Source: Solidesulfovibrio fructosivorans JJ] (lineage in GTDB: Bacteria > Desulfobacterota > Desulfovibrionia > Desulfovibrionales > Desulfovibrionaceae). Taken from it: a DNA stretch of 64,000 nt. Location: assembly GCF_000179555.1 (NCBI RefSeq), contig NZ_AECZ01000004.1, forward strand, positions 147,201 to 211,200. The letters are read 5' to 3'. The notes below the pieces were generated by a model. The model had not been told where the DNA came from. It made no database searches and saw only the letters and a list, made by a program, of their open reading frames with translations. The translations under genes were made by a program, and so were the position numbers. This document shows positions 1-8,470 of this stretch, piece after piece (the first letter of the stretch is position 1; each line of letters begins with the position of its first letter).

Positions 1-1
1 G

Positions 2-2059
2 TTGCTGCTGTTGCCTGCCACCGCCTTCGCCGAAGACAACGCGAAAAAGGGAGCGGGCGCGTCCGAGAAACTTAAAACCCTCGTCCTTGAGCCGGTGACC
101 GTCACCGCCACCAAGCGCGAGGAAAGCTTGGAAAAAGTACCTGCCAGCATTTCCACGGTGTCCGATACGCAGATCGAGGAAATGGGCGCCTGGAAACTTG
201 GCGAGGTGCTGGACACGCTGCCGAACGTCTGGATGAAAAACGCGACGTCCGGGGATGGCATCGTGATTCGCGGCCTGTCGTCTTTCGACACATCCATCTA
301 TTCGCCGGTGGGGCTTTATGTGGACGACGTGCCCTATCCGGTGACCTACATGCAAAACCTGCTTTTTCTCGACGTGGAACGCATCGAAGTGCTGCGCGGC
401 CCCCAGGGGACGCTGTACGGCCGCAACAGCGAGGCCGGCGTGGTCAATGTGGTGCTCAAAAAGCCGGACAACCAGGTTCGGGCCAGCGTGTTCTCGGATT
501 ACGGCAGCTACAATACCCTGCGCGCCGGCGCCAATGTCAGTACCCCCCTGATCAAGGACAAGCTCTTTCTGGCCGGCAATTTCGTTCGCTACCAGACAGA
601 CGGCTACATGCACAACGAGTACAAGGATGACGACAGGGCCGCCAAGGACGAATCCATGCGGGGCAGGGGCGTATTGCGCTGGACGCCGACCGATGCCTTC
701 GATCTGCGTCTGACCATGGACGCCAGCCACACCGACAAGGGGATCGGCAGGCTGCGCTATGAAACGGGCTCGAATGCGACAAAACGCTTCAACGTCATAT
801 CGGACGCCTCGGATGACGCCGAGGAAAATGTCATCAATCCATCCTTCACCGCCAAGTATTCCGGGCCGGCGGTTGAGGTGACCTCCATCACCAGCTACAT
901 GGATTACCGCTACCAGTTCCTGTCCGACCGCGACCGCACTTCCACATTCAAGAGCTATTCCGACCAGGACCTCAAGCAGCAGGGCATCACGCAGGAGTTG
1001 CGGTTCGCCTCGCCGGGCAAACAGCGACTCAACTGGCTTTTCGGTCTGTTCGGCAGCTCCACGCGTTCCGATATCCAAATGAACGCCATCTCTTCCGTTT
1101 CCAAAGCTTCCACGTATGCCGACACGGACGCCACGGAGTCGAGCTGGGCCGCCTTCGGCCAGGCGACCTATTCCATTTTGGACAACCTGCGCCTCACGGC
1201 CGGACTGCGCGGGGAATACGCCCTTGCCCATGGCGGTCAGACCCACCGCGTCGGCACGACGAGCCTGGTCGGCTACAGCAAGGAGCTCGATTCCTTCGAG
1301 GTCCTGCCCATGGCTTCTCTGGCCTACGACGTGACGCCCAATGTCACGGCCTATGCCACGTGGTCCAACGGTTTTCTGGCCGGCGGGTTCAATTATTACG
1401 CGGCCGACAGCCTTTCGACGTTCTATTACCAGCCCGAACACACCACGAACTACGAAGTGGGGCTCAAGACCAACTGGTTTAACCAGAAGCTTATAGCCAA
1501 TGTTTCCGTTTTTTATACCGACATCCGCGACAAGCAGGTACGCGAGGAAGACCCTGCCGGCGGTATTGGCGTGTGGAAGTTCACCAACGCCGGCCGGGCC
1601 CATTCCCAGGGCGTGGAAGTCGAGCTGACGGGAAAGCCGCTTGCCGGCCTCGAACTCCAGGGAGGACTCGGCTACACCTACTCGGTTGTCGACGACTGGA
1701 CCGTCAACCAGAACGGCGTGCCGTACAGCTACAAGGGCAAGCGCCTGCCCTGGGCCCCGGATCTCACCTACCACCTCGGCGCGGGGTATGCCCATCCCTG
1801 CGGCCTCTTCGCCCGGGCCGACCTCTACGGCGCGGGCACCCAGTATTTCGACGCCGAAAACAGCCTCAGCCAGGAAGGCTTCGCCCTGGTCAACGCCCGT
1901 GTCGGCTATGCCTTCAAGCAGTGGGAACTCGCCCTGTGGGGCAAGAACATCTTCGATGTCGACCATGCCACCAAAAAGGTTCGCGACCGTTCGCGCAACG
2001 TGCTTGTCGAGGACGGCGCACCGCAAACATTCGGCGCTTCGCTCACCTGGAGGTTTTAG
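2..2059 (+). CDS. TonB-dependent outer-membrane receptor (5' partial)
   Basis: Outer-membrane gated channel that would take up a scarce ligand using energy relayed by TonB. The window opens inside the signal peptide: the first residues read LLLLPATAFA followed by EDN, a typical AxA cleavage site, so the true start lies upstream. A TonB-box-like stretch PVTVTATK follows, then the plug domain (about residues 40-150, with LRGPQGTLYGRN) and a long beta-barrel ending in the terminal aromatic LTWRF, as in barrel proteins. The methyltransferase starts 2 bases after its TAG stop, so the two are probably co-transcribed, and an ExbB-ExbD-TonB set ends the same run of genes. The ligand cannot be read from the sequence; an iron or corrinoid chelate or another large cofactor is plausible. 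Confidence 0.93.
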   Translation: MLLLPATAFAEDNAKKGAGASEKLKTLVLEPVTVTATKREESLEKVPASISTVSDTQIEEMGAWKLGEVLDTLPNVWMKNATSGDGIVIRGLSSFDTSIYSPVGLYVDDVPYPVTYMQNLLFLDVERIEVLRGPQGTLYGRNSEAGVVNVVLKKPDNQVRASVFSDYGSYNTLRAGANVSTPLIKDKLFLAGNFVRYQTDGYMHNEYKDDDRAAKDESMRGRGVLRWTPTDAFDLRLTMDASHTDKGIGRLRYETGSNATKRFNVISDASDDAEENVINPSFTAKYSGPAVEVTSITSYMDYRYQFLSDRDRTSTFKSYSDQDLKQQGITQELRFASPGKQRLNWLFGLFGSSTRSDIQMNAISSVSKASTYADTDATESSWAAFGQATYSILDNLRLTAGLRGEYALAHGGQTHRVGTTSLVGYSKELDSFEVLPMASLAYDVTPNVTAYATWSNGFLAGGFNYYAADSLSTFYYQPEHTTNYEVGLKTNWFNQKLIANVSVFYTDIRDKQVREEDPAGGIGVWKFTNAGRAHSQGVEVELTGKPLAGLELQGGLGYTYSVVDDWTVNQNGVPYSYKGKRLPWAPDLTYHLGAGYAHPCGLFARADLYGAGTQYFDAENSLSQEGFALVNARVGYAFKQWELALWGKNIFDVDHATKKVRDRSRNVLVEDGAPQTFGASLTWRF

Positions 2060-2061
2060 GC

Positions 2062-3123
2062 ATGCGGGGGGAAACGGTTTTGGACTTGGGTCAGGAAGAC
2101 CGCCCGTCTATTGCGCCATTCTTCGATTGGCTGCTCGGACCGGTGCGCATGGCCCTCCTGGATGCGGCGATCACCCTTGGCATCGCCGACATCCTGGCCG
2201 AGGCGGGTGATCCCGACGAAATCGCCGCGCGTTTGAAGACGCATCCCGGCAATACGCGGCATTTCCTCGACGCCCTGGCGGCTTTGGGCCTGGCCGCAAA
2301 AAGGCGGGGCCGCTACGCCAACACGCCGCTTGCCAGCCGGTATCTGCGTCGGGAGAGCCCGACGTACATGGGTGGTCTCGTCGAAAATCTCAAAAGAATA
2401 CAGCACCGCAATCTGCCGCGCCTGATGGAACTGCTCGAATCCGGGCCGCCGCCCGTGGCCCGGGAAGACCGCCTGGACGGCGATGCGCAATGGAAGCGTT
2501 CCGCCAGGGACCTCGCCTGCTACCAAAGGGCCGGCATGGCCGAGTTGGCCGCCGACATCGTCGCTTCCCTGCCCGAAAGCCCCAAGCTGCGCCGCATGCT
2601 CGATTTCGGGGGGGGGCCGGGCATCATCGGGCTGGGCATTTTGACGCGGTTTCCGGTCATGCGGGGCGCGCTCGCCGATTTGCCGGCGGTCATCGAGGTG
2701 GCGCGGGAGGAAATCGAGACGGCCGGCATGGCCGGGCGGGTGGAGCTTTATCCCGGCGACTACAACACCGCTTCCTTCGGTTCGGGCTACGACCTCGTCT
2801 GGGCCAGCCACAACCTGTACTACGCCAAGGATCTTGAGGGACTTTTGGCCCGTATTCTGGATGCCCTGCACCCTGGCGGCGTCTTTATCAGTTTCCATGA
2901 GGGACTGACCGGGGAACACACCAAGCCCCCCTTCTATGTTCTTTCCCGGGTATCGCTGGCCCTTGAGGGGCAGGATGTATCCTTCGAGGCGGGAGAGATC
3001 GCCAGTGCCGCCTTGGCCGCCGGGTTCCTCTCCATCGAAACGAGGATCCGCGACACCCCCATGGGCGAGGTCCGTGTGGATATTTTGCGCAAGGCCGGCA
3101 GCCTCGGGGAGACCGCGGCATGA
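2062..3123 (+). CDS. SAM-dependent methyltransferase, acetylserotonin/hydroxyneurosporene O-methyltransferase-like
   Basis: A 353-residue class I methyltransferase. The N-terminal half looks like the winged-helix dimerisation domain of the plant-type O-methyltransferase family (GIADILAEAG, then a region ending in ANTPLASRYL). The C-terminal half holds a Rossmann SAM-binding motif, LDFGGGPGIIGLG, near residue 180. The ATG at 2062 is preceded by GGAGG at a good distance. The stop overlaps the next start (ATGA), so it is translationally coupled to the ABC binding protein. A methyltransferase inside a TonB/ABC uptake operon suggests that the imported compound, or a chelator made for export, is methylated. 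Relatives act on O, N or C atoms of aromatic or tetrapyrrole-like substrates, so the substrate remains unknown. Confidence 0.85.
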   Translation: MRGETVLDLGQEDRPSIAPFFDWLLGPVRMALLDAAITLGIADILAEAGDPDEIAARLKTHPGNTRHFLDALAALGLAAKRRGRYANTPLASRYLRRESPTYMGGLVENLKRIQHRNLPRLMELLESGPPPVAREDRLDGDAQWKRSARDLACYQRAGMAELAADIVASLPESPKLRRMLDFGGGPGIIGLGILTRFPVMRGALADLPAVIEVAREEIETAGMAGRVELYPGDYNTASFGSGYDLVWASHNLYYAKDLEGLLARILDALHPGGVFISFHEGLTGEHTKPPFYVLSRVSLALEGQDVSFEAGEIASAALAAGFLSIETRIRDTPMGEVRVDILRKAGSLGETAA

Positions 3124-4094
3124 CGCGTCGCCAATTCCTGCAGACACTGGCGGCCCTGTCTCTGGCGGCGCCGGCTTTCGCCGCGAAGTCCCCCTCGGTT
3201 CGGGTATCCGGTCCGGCCGTGGCCGAAACCTTGCCTTTGCTGGCGATGGGGCGGGCGGGCCCGTTGCCGGGGATTGCCCGCACGGTGGTCTTTACCCCGT
3301 GGAATTCACCGGACCAGTTGCGCGCCATGATCGCCACCGACGACGTGGATGCGGCCCTCATGACCACGGCCTCGGCCTGCACCCTGGCCAACAAGGGCGT
3401 GCCCGCGACTGTCGTGGCCCTCACGTCGAGCCCGGTGTGGCTGGTGTCCTCGGATGCCGCGCTATCACGCCTGTCCGGTCTCGACGGCCGGGAAGTCCTG
3501 CTGCCGTTCGGCCCGGGCGAAATGCCGGATTTGCTTTTGCGGGCCTTGGCCGGGCGGGCGGGCGTCTCGTTTGTCCCCCGGCATGCGGGCAACGCCCTGG
3601 AAGCCGTCAACCTCCTTTTGCTCGGGCAGGGACATTGCGCGCTTTTAAGCGAGCCGGCGGCGAGCCTGGCCGTGTCGCGGGCGAACGCCCGGCCCCGTCC
3701 CGGCGTTCCGGTCCTGGCCAAGCGGTTGGATGTCCGGGATGCCTGGCGGAAGGTCTTCCCCGAACATCCGCAACTGGCCCAAAGCGCGTTGGCCGTGATC
3801 GGCCCCCTGGCCCGGGATGCGGCGACCTGCAAGGTGCTGCAGACGGCGTATGTCCAGGCGACCGGCTGGCTGGCCGCCCATCCCCAGGAAACCACGACCC
3901 TTGCGGGGAAGGACTTTCCCGCCCTTGCCTCCCAGGCCGTGAACGGCGTCTTGCCGGGCCAGGACATCCGGCTCGTCATGGGACGGCAGGGGGCGCAAGA
4001 CGCCCGTTTTTTCCTGAGCCTGCTCCACGGGATGTCGCCGGCAAGTATTGGCGGCCAACTCCCCGAGAGTTCCTTTTTCGAGGTCGACGCATGA
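3120..4094 (+). CDS. ABC transporter substrate-binding protein, SsuA/NMT1-like
   Basis: A 324-residue periplasmic binding protein, probably presenting the ligand released by the outer-membrane receptor to the inner-membrane permease. The N-terminus MTRRQFLQTL carries a twin-arginine-like motif (TRRQFL) followed by a hydrophobic stretch and an AFA cleavage site near residue 21, so Tat export is possible. The body has the look of the nitrate/sulfonate/taurine binding-protein class: an internal helix-rich region around MIATDDVDAALMTT and a late helix resembling those before the hinge. It overlaps the methyltransferase by 4 bases and the permease by 4 bases. The ligand is not predictable; sulfonate-type proteins are only the nearest structural class. 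Confidence 0.85.
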   Translation: MTRRQFLQTLAALSLAAPAFAAKSPSVRVSGPAVAETLPLLAMGRAGPLPGIARTVVFTPWNSPDQLRAMIATDDVDAALMTTASACTLANKGVPATVVALTSSPVWLVSSDAALSRLSGLDGREVLLPFGPGEMPDLLLRALAGRAGVSFVPRHAGNALEAVNLLLLGQGHCALLSEPAASLAVSRANARPRPGVPVLAKRLDVRDAWRKVFPEHPQLAQSALAVIGPLARDAATCKVLQTAYVQATGWLAAHPQETTTLAGKDFPALASQAVNGVLPGQDIRLVMGRQGAQDARFFLSLLHGMSPASIGGQLPESSFFEVDA

Positions 4095-4840
4095 AATGGG
4101 ATGGGCTTGCCGGGCGGGCCTGCGGTCTGGCCGCGCTTATGGGCGCTTGGGAAGTGGCGGCCGGGCGAGGCCACGGCATCGCCGTGGCCTCGCCCGGGGA
4201 AACGTTTGCGGCCTTGGCCGGGCTTTTGGGGCAGTCGTCCTTCTGGCTGGGCGATCTGGCCGTGAGCGCGCGGCGTGTGGGGTGCGGGTTTTCTCTCGGC
4301 TTTGCCGTCGGGGGCGCTCTGGGGCTGCTGGCCGGCCGCTTCCCGGCGGCACGGACGTTCCTCGCGCCGTCGCGCTGGATGCTGACCAGCGTTCCCGGGG
4401 TGGTGGCCGTCATGCTCGGCATGCTCTGGTTCGGCCTGGGCGCGGGCATGGTGGTGGCCATCGTGGCGCTTATGGTCGCGCCGGCCATCCATGTGGCCGT
4501 GATCGAGGGACTGTCCACCGTGGACGCGACGCTTGCGGAGATGGCCAGGGCCTACCGGTTCACGCCGCTCATGCGATTTTGGCACATCTACGCGCCGGCC
4601 ATGGCCGCGCCGCTTTTTTCCGGCGGCGTGGTGGCGCTCGGCGGGGCCATGCGGGTGGCGGTGTTGGCCGAGGCCCTGGGCGCCAATACGGGCATCGGCC
4701 ATGCCCTCTCCGTGGCCAGGACCAATCTGGACACGCCGCAACTCTACGCCCTGGCCCTTTGCAGCATGCTCCTCGTCGGTGTGGCCGAAATGGCGCTTTT
4801 GGGGCTGGCCCGACGCACCGTCAGCCGGAGGCGGCCATGA
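4091..4840 (+). CDS. ABC transporter permease, SsuC/TauC-like
   Basis: A 249-residue inner-membrane permease with about six hydrophobic segments. The cytoplasmic EAA-type loop that contacts the ATPase is visible near residues 150-170 as EMARAYRFTPLMRFWHIYAP. Length and segment arrangement match the BPD_transp_1 permeases of sulfonate/nitrate importers. The ATG lies inside the end of the binding-protein gene (ATGA overlap), and its own stop overlaps the ATPase start in the same way. Only one permease gene is present, so a homodimer is expected. Confidence 0.88.
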   Translation: MKWDGLAGRACGLAALMGAWEVAAGRGHGIAVASPGETFAALAGLLGQSSFWLGDLAVSARRVGCGFSLGFAVGGALGLLAGRFPAARTFLAPSRWMLTSVPGVVAVMLGMLWFGLGAGMVVAIVALMVAPAIHVAVIEGLSTVDATLAEMARAYRFTPLMRFWHIYAPAMAAPLFSGGVVALGGAMRVAVLAEALGANTGIGHALSVARTNLDTPQLYALALCSMLLVGVAEMALLGLARRTVSRRRP

Positions 4841-5499
4841 TTCCGGTGCTCGTTTTTTCGGAAGTCGGCAAGCACTACCGGGGCCGGGAGGTGCTTTCCG
4901 GCCTCGATTTGACCCTGGAACCAGGGGAAATCCTGGCCATTTTGGGCCCGAGCGGCATCGGCAAGTCCACCCTGCTCCGGCTGGCAGCAGGGTTGGACCG
5001 CCCGAACCGGGGCACGGTGACCCTGGCCGCGCGGCGCCTCGGGTTCGTGTTCCAGGAACCGCGCCTTTTGCCCTGGCGCACAGCTCTGGAAAATGTGGCC
5101 TTGCCGCTTTTGGCCCAGGGCATCCCGCCACGATCGGCCCGGGAGAGAGCCGCCGCCATGCTCGCCCGCCTGGAGCTGGCCGCTTTCGCGGGGGCCTATC
5201 CGGACATGCTCTCCGGCGGCATGCGCCAGCGCGTCTCCCTGGCCCGGGCCTTTGTGGTCGAGCCCGAACTCCTGCTGCTCGACGAACCCTTTACCGGACT
5301 CGATCCCGAACTGCGCCGCGCCATACGCCGCACCCTGGAGACCTTGCTTGCCGCCTCCGGGGCGGCGGCCCTCCATGTCACCCACGACATCGAGGACATT
5401 CCGGCCGCCACCCGCCGCATTTTGCGTCTGACGGCAGCCGGGCCGTGTTTCGAGTTCCCGCAAGCCCGGGACATACCCGCCTGGAAAGGGGCCGTATGA
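4837..5499 (+). CDS. ABC transporter ATP-binding protein, SsuB/TauB-like
   Basis: A 220-residue ATPase driving the importer encoded just upstream. Walker A GPSGIGKST lies near residue 40, a Q-loop region FVFQEPRLLPWRT follows, the signature LSGGMRQR is near residue 125, Walker B LLLLDEPF is near residue 147, and the H-loop reads HVTHD. The protein is shorter than many family members because it has little beyond the core nucleotide-binding domain. It overlaps its neighbours by 4 bases on both sides, which supports one transcript and a stoichiometric complex. Confidence 0.92.
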   Translation: MIPVLVFSEVGKHYRGREVLSGLDLTLEPGEILAILGPSGIGKSTLLRLAAGLDRPNRGTVTLAARRLGFVFQEPRLLPWRTALENVALPLLAQGIPPRSARERAAAMLARLELAAFAGAYPDMLSGGMRQRVSLARAFVVEPELLLLDEPFTGLDPELRRAIRRTLETLLAASGAAALHVTHDIEDIPAATRRILRLTAAGPCFEFPQARDIPAWKGAV

Positions 5500-6140
5500 A
5501 TCCGACGGACGCCTTTTGGCAGACCATGCGCCAGTTCCGGGACGATACCCTGGCCGTGCAACTGGTGTTGCTTTTGGGCTATTGCCTCGCGATTTACCGG
5601 ATCGCCCGGAAACCGGGGCGCGCAACGGACGCCTGGGTCAAGGGTATTTTGGCGGTCGCGTTTTTCTGGAACGGCATCGCCTGTTTTCTGCACTACTTCT
5701 GGGCAAGCCTCATTGCCCGGGTCCTGGCCGGGCCGCTTTTTCTCGTCATCGGCTTTTTGCTGCTCGTCGACATGCTCGCCGGCCAAAAAATCCATTTCAC
5801 CTTTGCCCTTTCGCCGGCCCGGCGCGCGGCGTCCTTCTTTTTTATCCTGCTTGCCTTTCTTTTCCCCGTGCTGGGGCTGTTGACCGGCCACGGCATGATC
5901 GCCCTGCCCACAGCGCCCTGTCCCCTGGCCGGGTTCACCCTGGCGCTTTTGGCGGCCGCCGTGCCGCGCGTGGACGGGACGATTTATGCCCTCGTCCTCG
6001 TCTGGGCCTTTGTCAATATTCCCAAGGTGTTTGGATTCATGGATTGCTATGAGGAAGTCACCCTGGTCCTGACGGGCTTTTATGCCCTGATGACCTTCAA
6101 AACCATCCGGCCGCACGGCGTCGCCGTCGTCCGGACTTGA
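5496..6140 (+). CDS. DUF6064-like integral membrane protein
   Basis: A 214-residue polytopic protein with about six or seven hydrophobic segments, for example LAVQLVLLLGYCLAIY near the start and ALVLVWAFVNIPKVFGF near the end. The overall pattern and the phrase IPKVFGFMDCYEE resemble the uncharacterised DUF6064 family; this is recognition from memory rather than a search. The start overlaps the ABC ATPase stop by 4 bases, so it is probably made with the importer. It could be an accessory membrane subunit or an unrelated quinone- or ligand-interacting protein. No catalytic motif is visible. Confidence 0.65.
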   Translation: MNPTDAFWQTMRQFRDDTLAVQLVLLLGYCLAIYRIARKPGRATDAWVKGILAVAFFWNGIACFLHYFWASLIARVLAGPLFLVIGFLLLVDMLAGQKIHFTFALSPARRAASFFFILLAFLFPVLGLLTGHGMIALPTAPCPLAGFTLALLAAAVPRVDGTIYALVLVWAFVNIPKVFGFMDCYEEVTLVLTGFYALMTFKTIRPHGVAVVRT

Positions 6141-6147
6141 GGTGACC

Positions 6148-7140
6148 ATGGAAGCTTCGGTAGCGCATCTGTACGCTCGTCTGAAGGCCTTGCGGCCGCA
6201 GCCGTCGCAACCGCGGACCGACGCGGTCCCCCTGGTGCAATGTGTGGACGCCGGAAGTCCGTATTGTCCGTGCTATCTGGCCGACCTCGGCGAATGCCTG
6301 GAATGCTCGGTGCTCCGGGGCGAAACGACCTGCCGTTGCCGGTGGCCCGGAGTCTGCGTGCTGGCCCATCACGGCTGGCAGCGGGGACACGGCACCCGTC
6401 GCCAAAGTGTCCGGGTGCCGGTGGTCTCGCGCAAGGCCTACGGAACGCTCGAACTCATCCGTGTCCAGGTGGCGCCGCAATTGGCCGCCGCGCTGGGCCA
6501 ACCCGGAAGCTTCGTGTTCGTCCGGGGCGGCGCGACGCCCTTTTTCGACGCCCCCGTGGCCGTGGTCCAGGCGGACCCGCAAGCGGCGACCGTCCTGCTG
6601 GCCTACGCCGTGCTCGGCCCCAAGACCAAGCAACTGGCCCAATGCGGCGAAACCGTATGGTTGCGCGCTCCCTATTGGAACGGGCTTGTCGGACACCGGG
6701 CTCTGGCCGCGACGCGGGGCGCTTCATGCCTGGTCGTGGCCGGCGGCACGGCCCAATCCCTGGCCCCCCATGTGGCGCGGGCCCTTTTGCGGCAGGGCAA
6801 TGCCGTGACCGTCGTGCTCGGCCGACCCGGCCCGCTGTTTTCCCGGTCATTCTTCCCCGAAGGCTCGGCCGCCCTGTCGCTGGTGGAAATGCGGTTTCCC
6901 CAGGATGCCGCGGCATTCGGGCGGCTCCTGCGCCGGCTGTCGCCCCGCCTCGTCTTTTGCGCCGGCGGCGAACGCCTGCGCGGGATGGCGCTCGCGCAGG
7001 TCGCGACGCTGGCCGAGCCGCCGCGCCTGGCTTGGTCCATCGACCACCGCATGTGTTGCGGGGAAGGCGTTTGCGGCGCCTGCCTCTCGAATGTCCAGGG
7101 ACAGCCGGTGCGGCGGTGCAAGGTGGTGCAGGATGCCTAA
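6148..7140 (+). CDS. Cys-rich FAD/NAD-binding electron-transfer protein (sulfide/dihydroorotate dehydrogenase-like)
   Basis: A 330-residue ferredoxin-reductase-like protein expected to pass electrons between a pyridine nucleotide and a partner through flavin and an iron-sulfur cluster. The middle has the flavin/NAD-binding layout of PyrK-type proteins. The C-terminus (about 302-326) carries CCGEGVCGACLSNV and a last Cys in RRCK, a PyrK-like [2Fe-2S] motif. An N-terminal segment has eight cysteines (positions 32, 40, 42, 50, 53, 62, 64, 70) in CxC and CxxC spacings, enough for further metal centres. The ATG at 6148 is preferred over the GTG at 6142 because GAGGTG stands just before it. The FAD oxidoreductase start lies within its last codons, pointing to a tight pair. 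Confidence 0.8.
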   Translation: MEASVAHLYARLKALRPQPSQPRTDAVPLVQCVDAGSPYCPCYLADLGECLECSVLRGETTCRCRWPGVCVLAHHGWQRGHGTRRQSVRVPVVSRKAYGTLELIRVQVAPQLAAALGQPGSFVFVRGGATPFFDAPVAVVQADPQAATVLLAYAVLGPKTKQLAQCGETVWLRAPYWNGLVGHRALAATRGASCLVVAGGTAQSLAPHVARALLRQGNAVTVVLGRPGPLFSRSFFPEGSAALSLVEMRFPQDAAAFGRLLRRLSPRLVFCAGGERLRGMALAQVATLAEPPRLAWSIDHRMCCGEGVCGACLSNVQGQPVRRCKVVQDA

Positions 7141-8470
7141 CAGCGCAAAGAGGGCGGAGCGCTCGGTGCCAGGGACCGTCGTGGTCATCGGCGGCGGCTG
7201 GGCCGGCTGCGCGGCCGCCGTGGCGGCCCGTCAGGCCAGGGCGGAGACGGTGATTGTTCTGGAGCGCACGGATCTGTTGTTGGGATGCGGCCTGGCTGGC
7301 GGGATCATGCGCAACAACGGGCGACAGACGGCGGCGGAAGAACTCATCGCCCTGGGTGGCGGCGCCCTGATCCAGGTCGCGGACAGCGTGTGCACCCACC
7401 GTGGCGTCGATTTCCCCGGACATCGCCATGCCAGCCTCTATTCGACCAGCAAAATCGAACCGGCTGTCCGGAACTACCTTGCGCAACAGGGGGTGACGTT
7501 GCGTCCGCGCTCGCGCGTTACGGACGTCGAAACCTCCGAGGGCGCGCTCGACGCCGTCGTGCTTCAGGATGGGACTCGCGTCGCCGGTGACGTCTTTATC
7601 GAGGCGACGGGCTCGGCCGGTCCCATGGGCAATTGCGTCCGTTTTGGCAACGGCTGCGCCATGTGCGTCCTGCGCTGCGCCTCCTATGGCCCCCGGGTGA
7701 GCCTGACCGAACGGTTGGGGCTGAACGATTACGTGGGCATGCGGGCGGACGGCGGCATCGGTTCTCTTTCCGGGTCCTGCGAGCTGCGCAAGGATTCCCT
7801 GGATGCGGCCCTTGGCCGGGAACTCGAACGGCGTGGCGTCCTGGTCGTCCCGTTGCCGCCGGGCATGTCCCATGAGGAACTTTTATCTCAGAAATCGTGC
7901 CGCCAATATGCCTTGCCGCAATACGCCGGCAACCTCGTCCTGCTCGATACCGGAGCCATGGCCAAGCTCATGACGCCGTTTTTCCCCATCGACGAGTTGC
8001 GCCGCGTGCCCGGCTTTGAAGCGGTCGTTTTCGGGCAGGGCTGCGGCCATGCCAATTCGGTGCGTTTCCTGTCCCGGGCGCCGCGTAACGCCGCCTTGCA
8101 GGTCGAGTCCGTGCGCAATCTGTTTTGCGCCGGAGAAAAGGCCGGTTTTTTCGTCGGCCATACGGAAGCCATGGTCACCGGAAGCCTGGCCGGCCACAAC
8201 GCCGTGCGCCGGCTCCGGGGCCTGCCCCCCCTGATATTGCCCCAGACCCTGGCCTGCGGGGACATCCTCGCCGCCGAACAGGAAGGGCTCGGCACCCAGG
8301 GGTGCCTGGCCAAACGCTACACCTTCTCGGGAGGAGACTATTTTGAACGCATGCAAGCCCGTTCACTGTACGTAGAGGACCCGGGGCATGTCGCCAAACG
8401 GGTCCGCCATGACGGGCTGGAAGGACTTTTCGCCTCCGGCTCCACACCATCCGTGACAAGGAGATCATGA
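7133..8470 (+). CDS. FAD-dependent oxidoreductase, GidA/TrmFO-like (FAD_oxidored)
   Basis: A 445-residue flavoprotein. The N-terminal dinucleotide-binding motif is VVIGGGWAGCAAA, followed by LLLGCGLAGGIMRNNGRQT, the region that contacts FAD in GidA-like proteins. The C-terminal segment GHTEAMVTGSLAGHNAVRRL then LPPLILPQT resembles the FAD-binding tail of GidA/TrmFO. Between them, near residues 170-185, is a cysteine cluster (CVRF, NGCAMCVLRC) that could form a redox or metal site. The start overlaps the upstream electron-transfer gene by 8 bases and the stop overlaps the next gene by 4. The likely role is reduction of the imported compound with electrons from the upstream protein; a tRNA-modifying role is less likely in this setting. 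Confidence 0.78.
   Translation: MPNSAKRAERSVPGTVVVIGGGWAGCAAAVAARQARAETVIVLERTDLLLGCGLAGGIMRNNGRQTAAEELIALGGGALIQVADSVCTHRGVDFPGHRHASLYSTSKIEPAVRNYLAQQGVTLRPRSRVTDVETSEGALDAVVLQDGTRVAGDVFIEATGSAGPMGNCVRFGNGCAMCVLRCASYGPRVSLTERLGLNDYVGMRADGGIGSLSGSCELRKDSLDAALGRELERRGVLVVPLPPGMSHEELLSQKSCRQYALPQYAGNLVLLDTGAMAKLMTPFFPIDELRRVPGFEAVVFGQGCGHANSVRFLSRAPRNAALQVESVRNLFCAGEKAGFFVGHTEAMVTGSLAGHNAVRRLRGLPPLILPQTLACGDILAAEQEGLGTQGCLAKRYTFSGGDYFERMQARSLYVEDPGHVAKRVRHDGLEGLFASGSTPSVTRRS

Noticed and set aside
2888..5131. A 747-codon antisense open frame in the ABC transporter region
   Set aside because: The + strand ABC genes have clear motifs and overlapping ends; the antisense protein shows no domain.
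7133..8470. Considered a true TrmFO tRNA methyltransferase
   Set aside because: The FAD-binding ends look similar, but the extra cysteine cluster and the transporter/redox neighbourhood do not fit a housekeeping tRNA enzyme.
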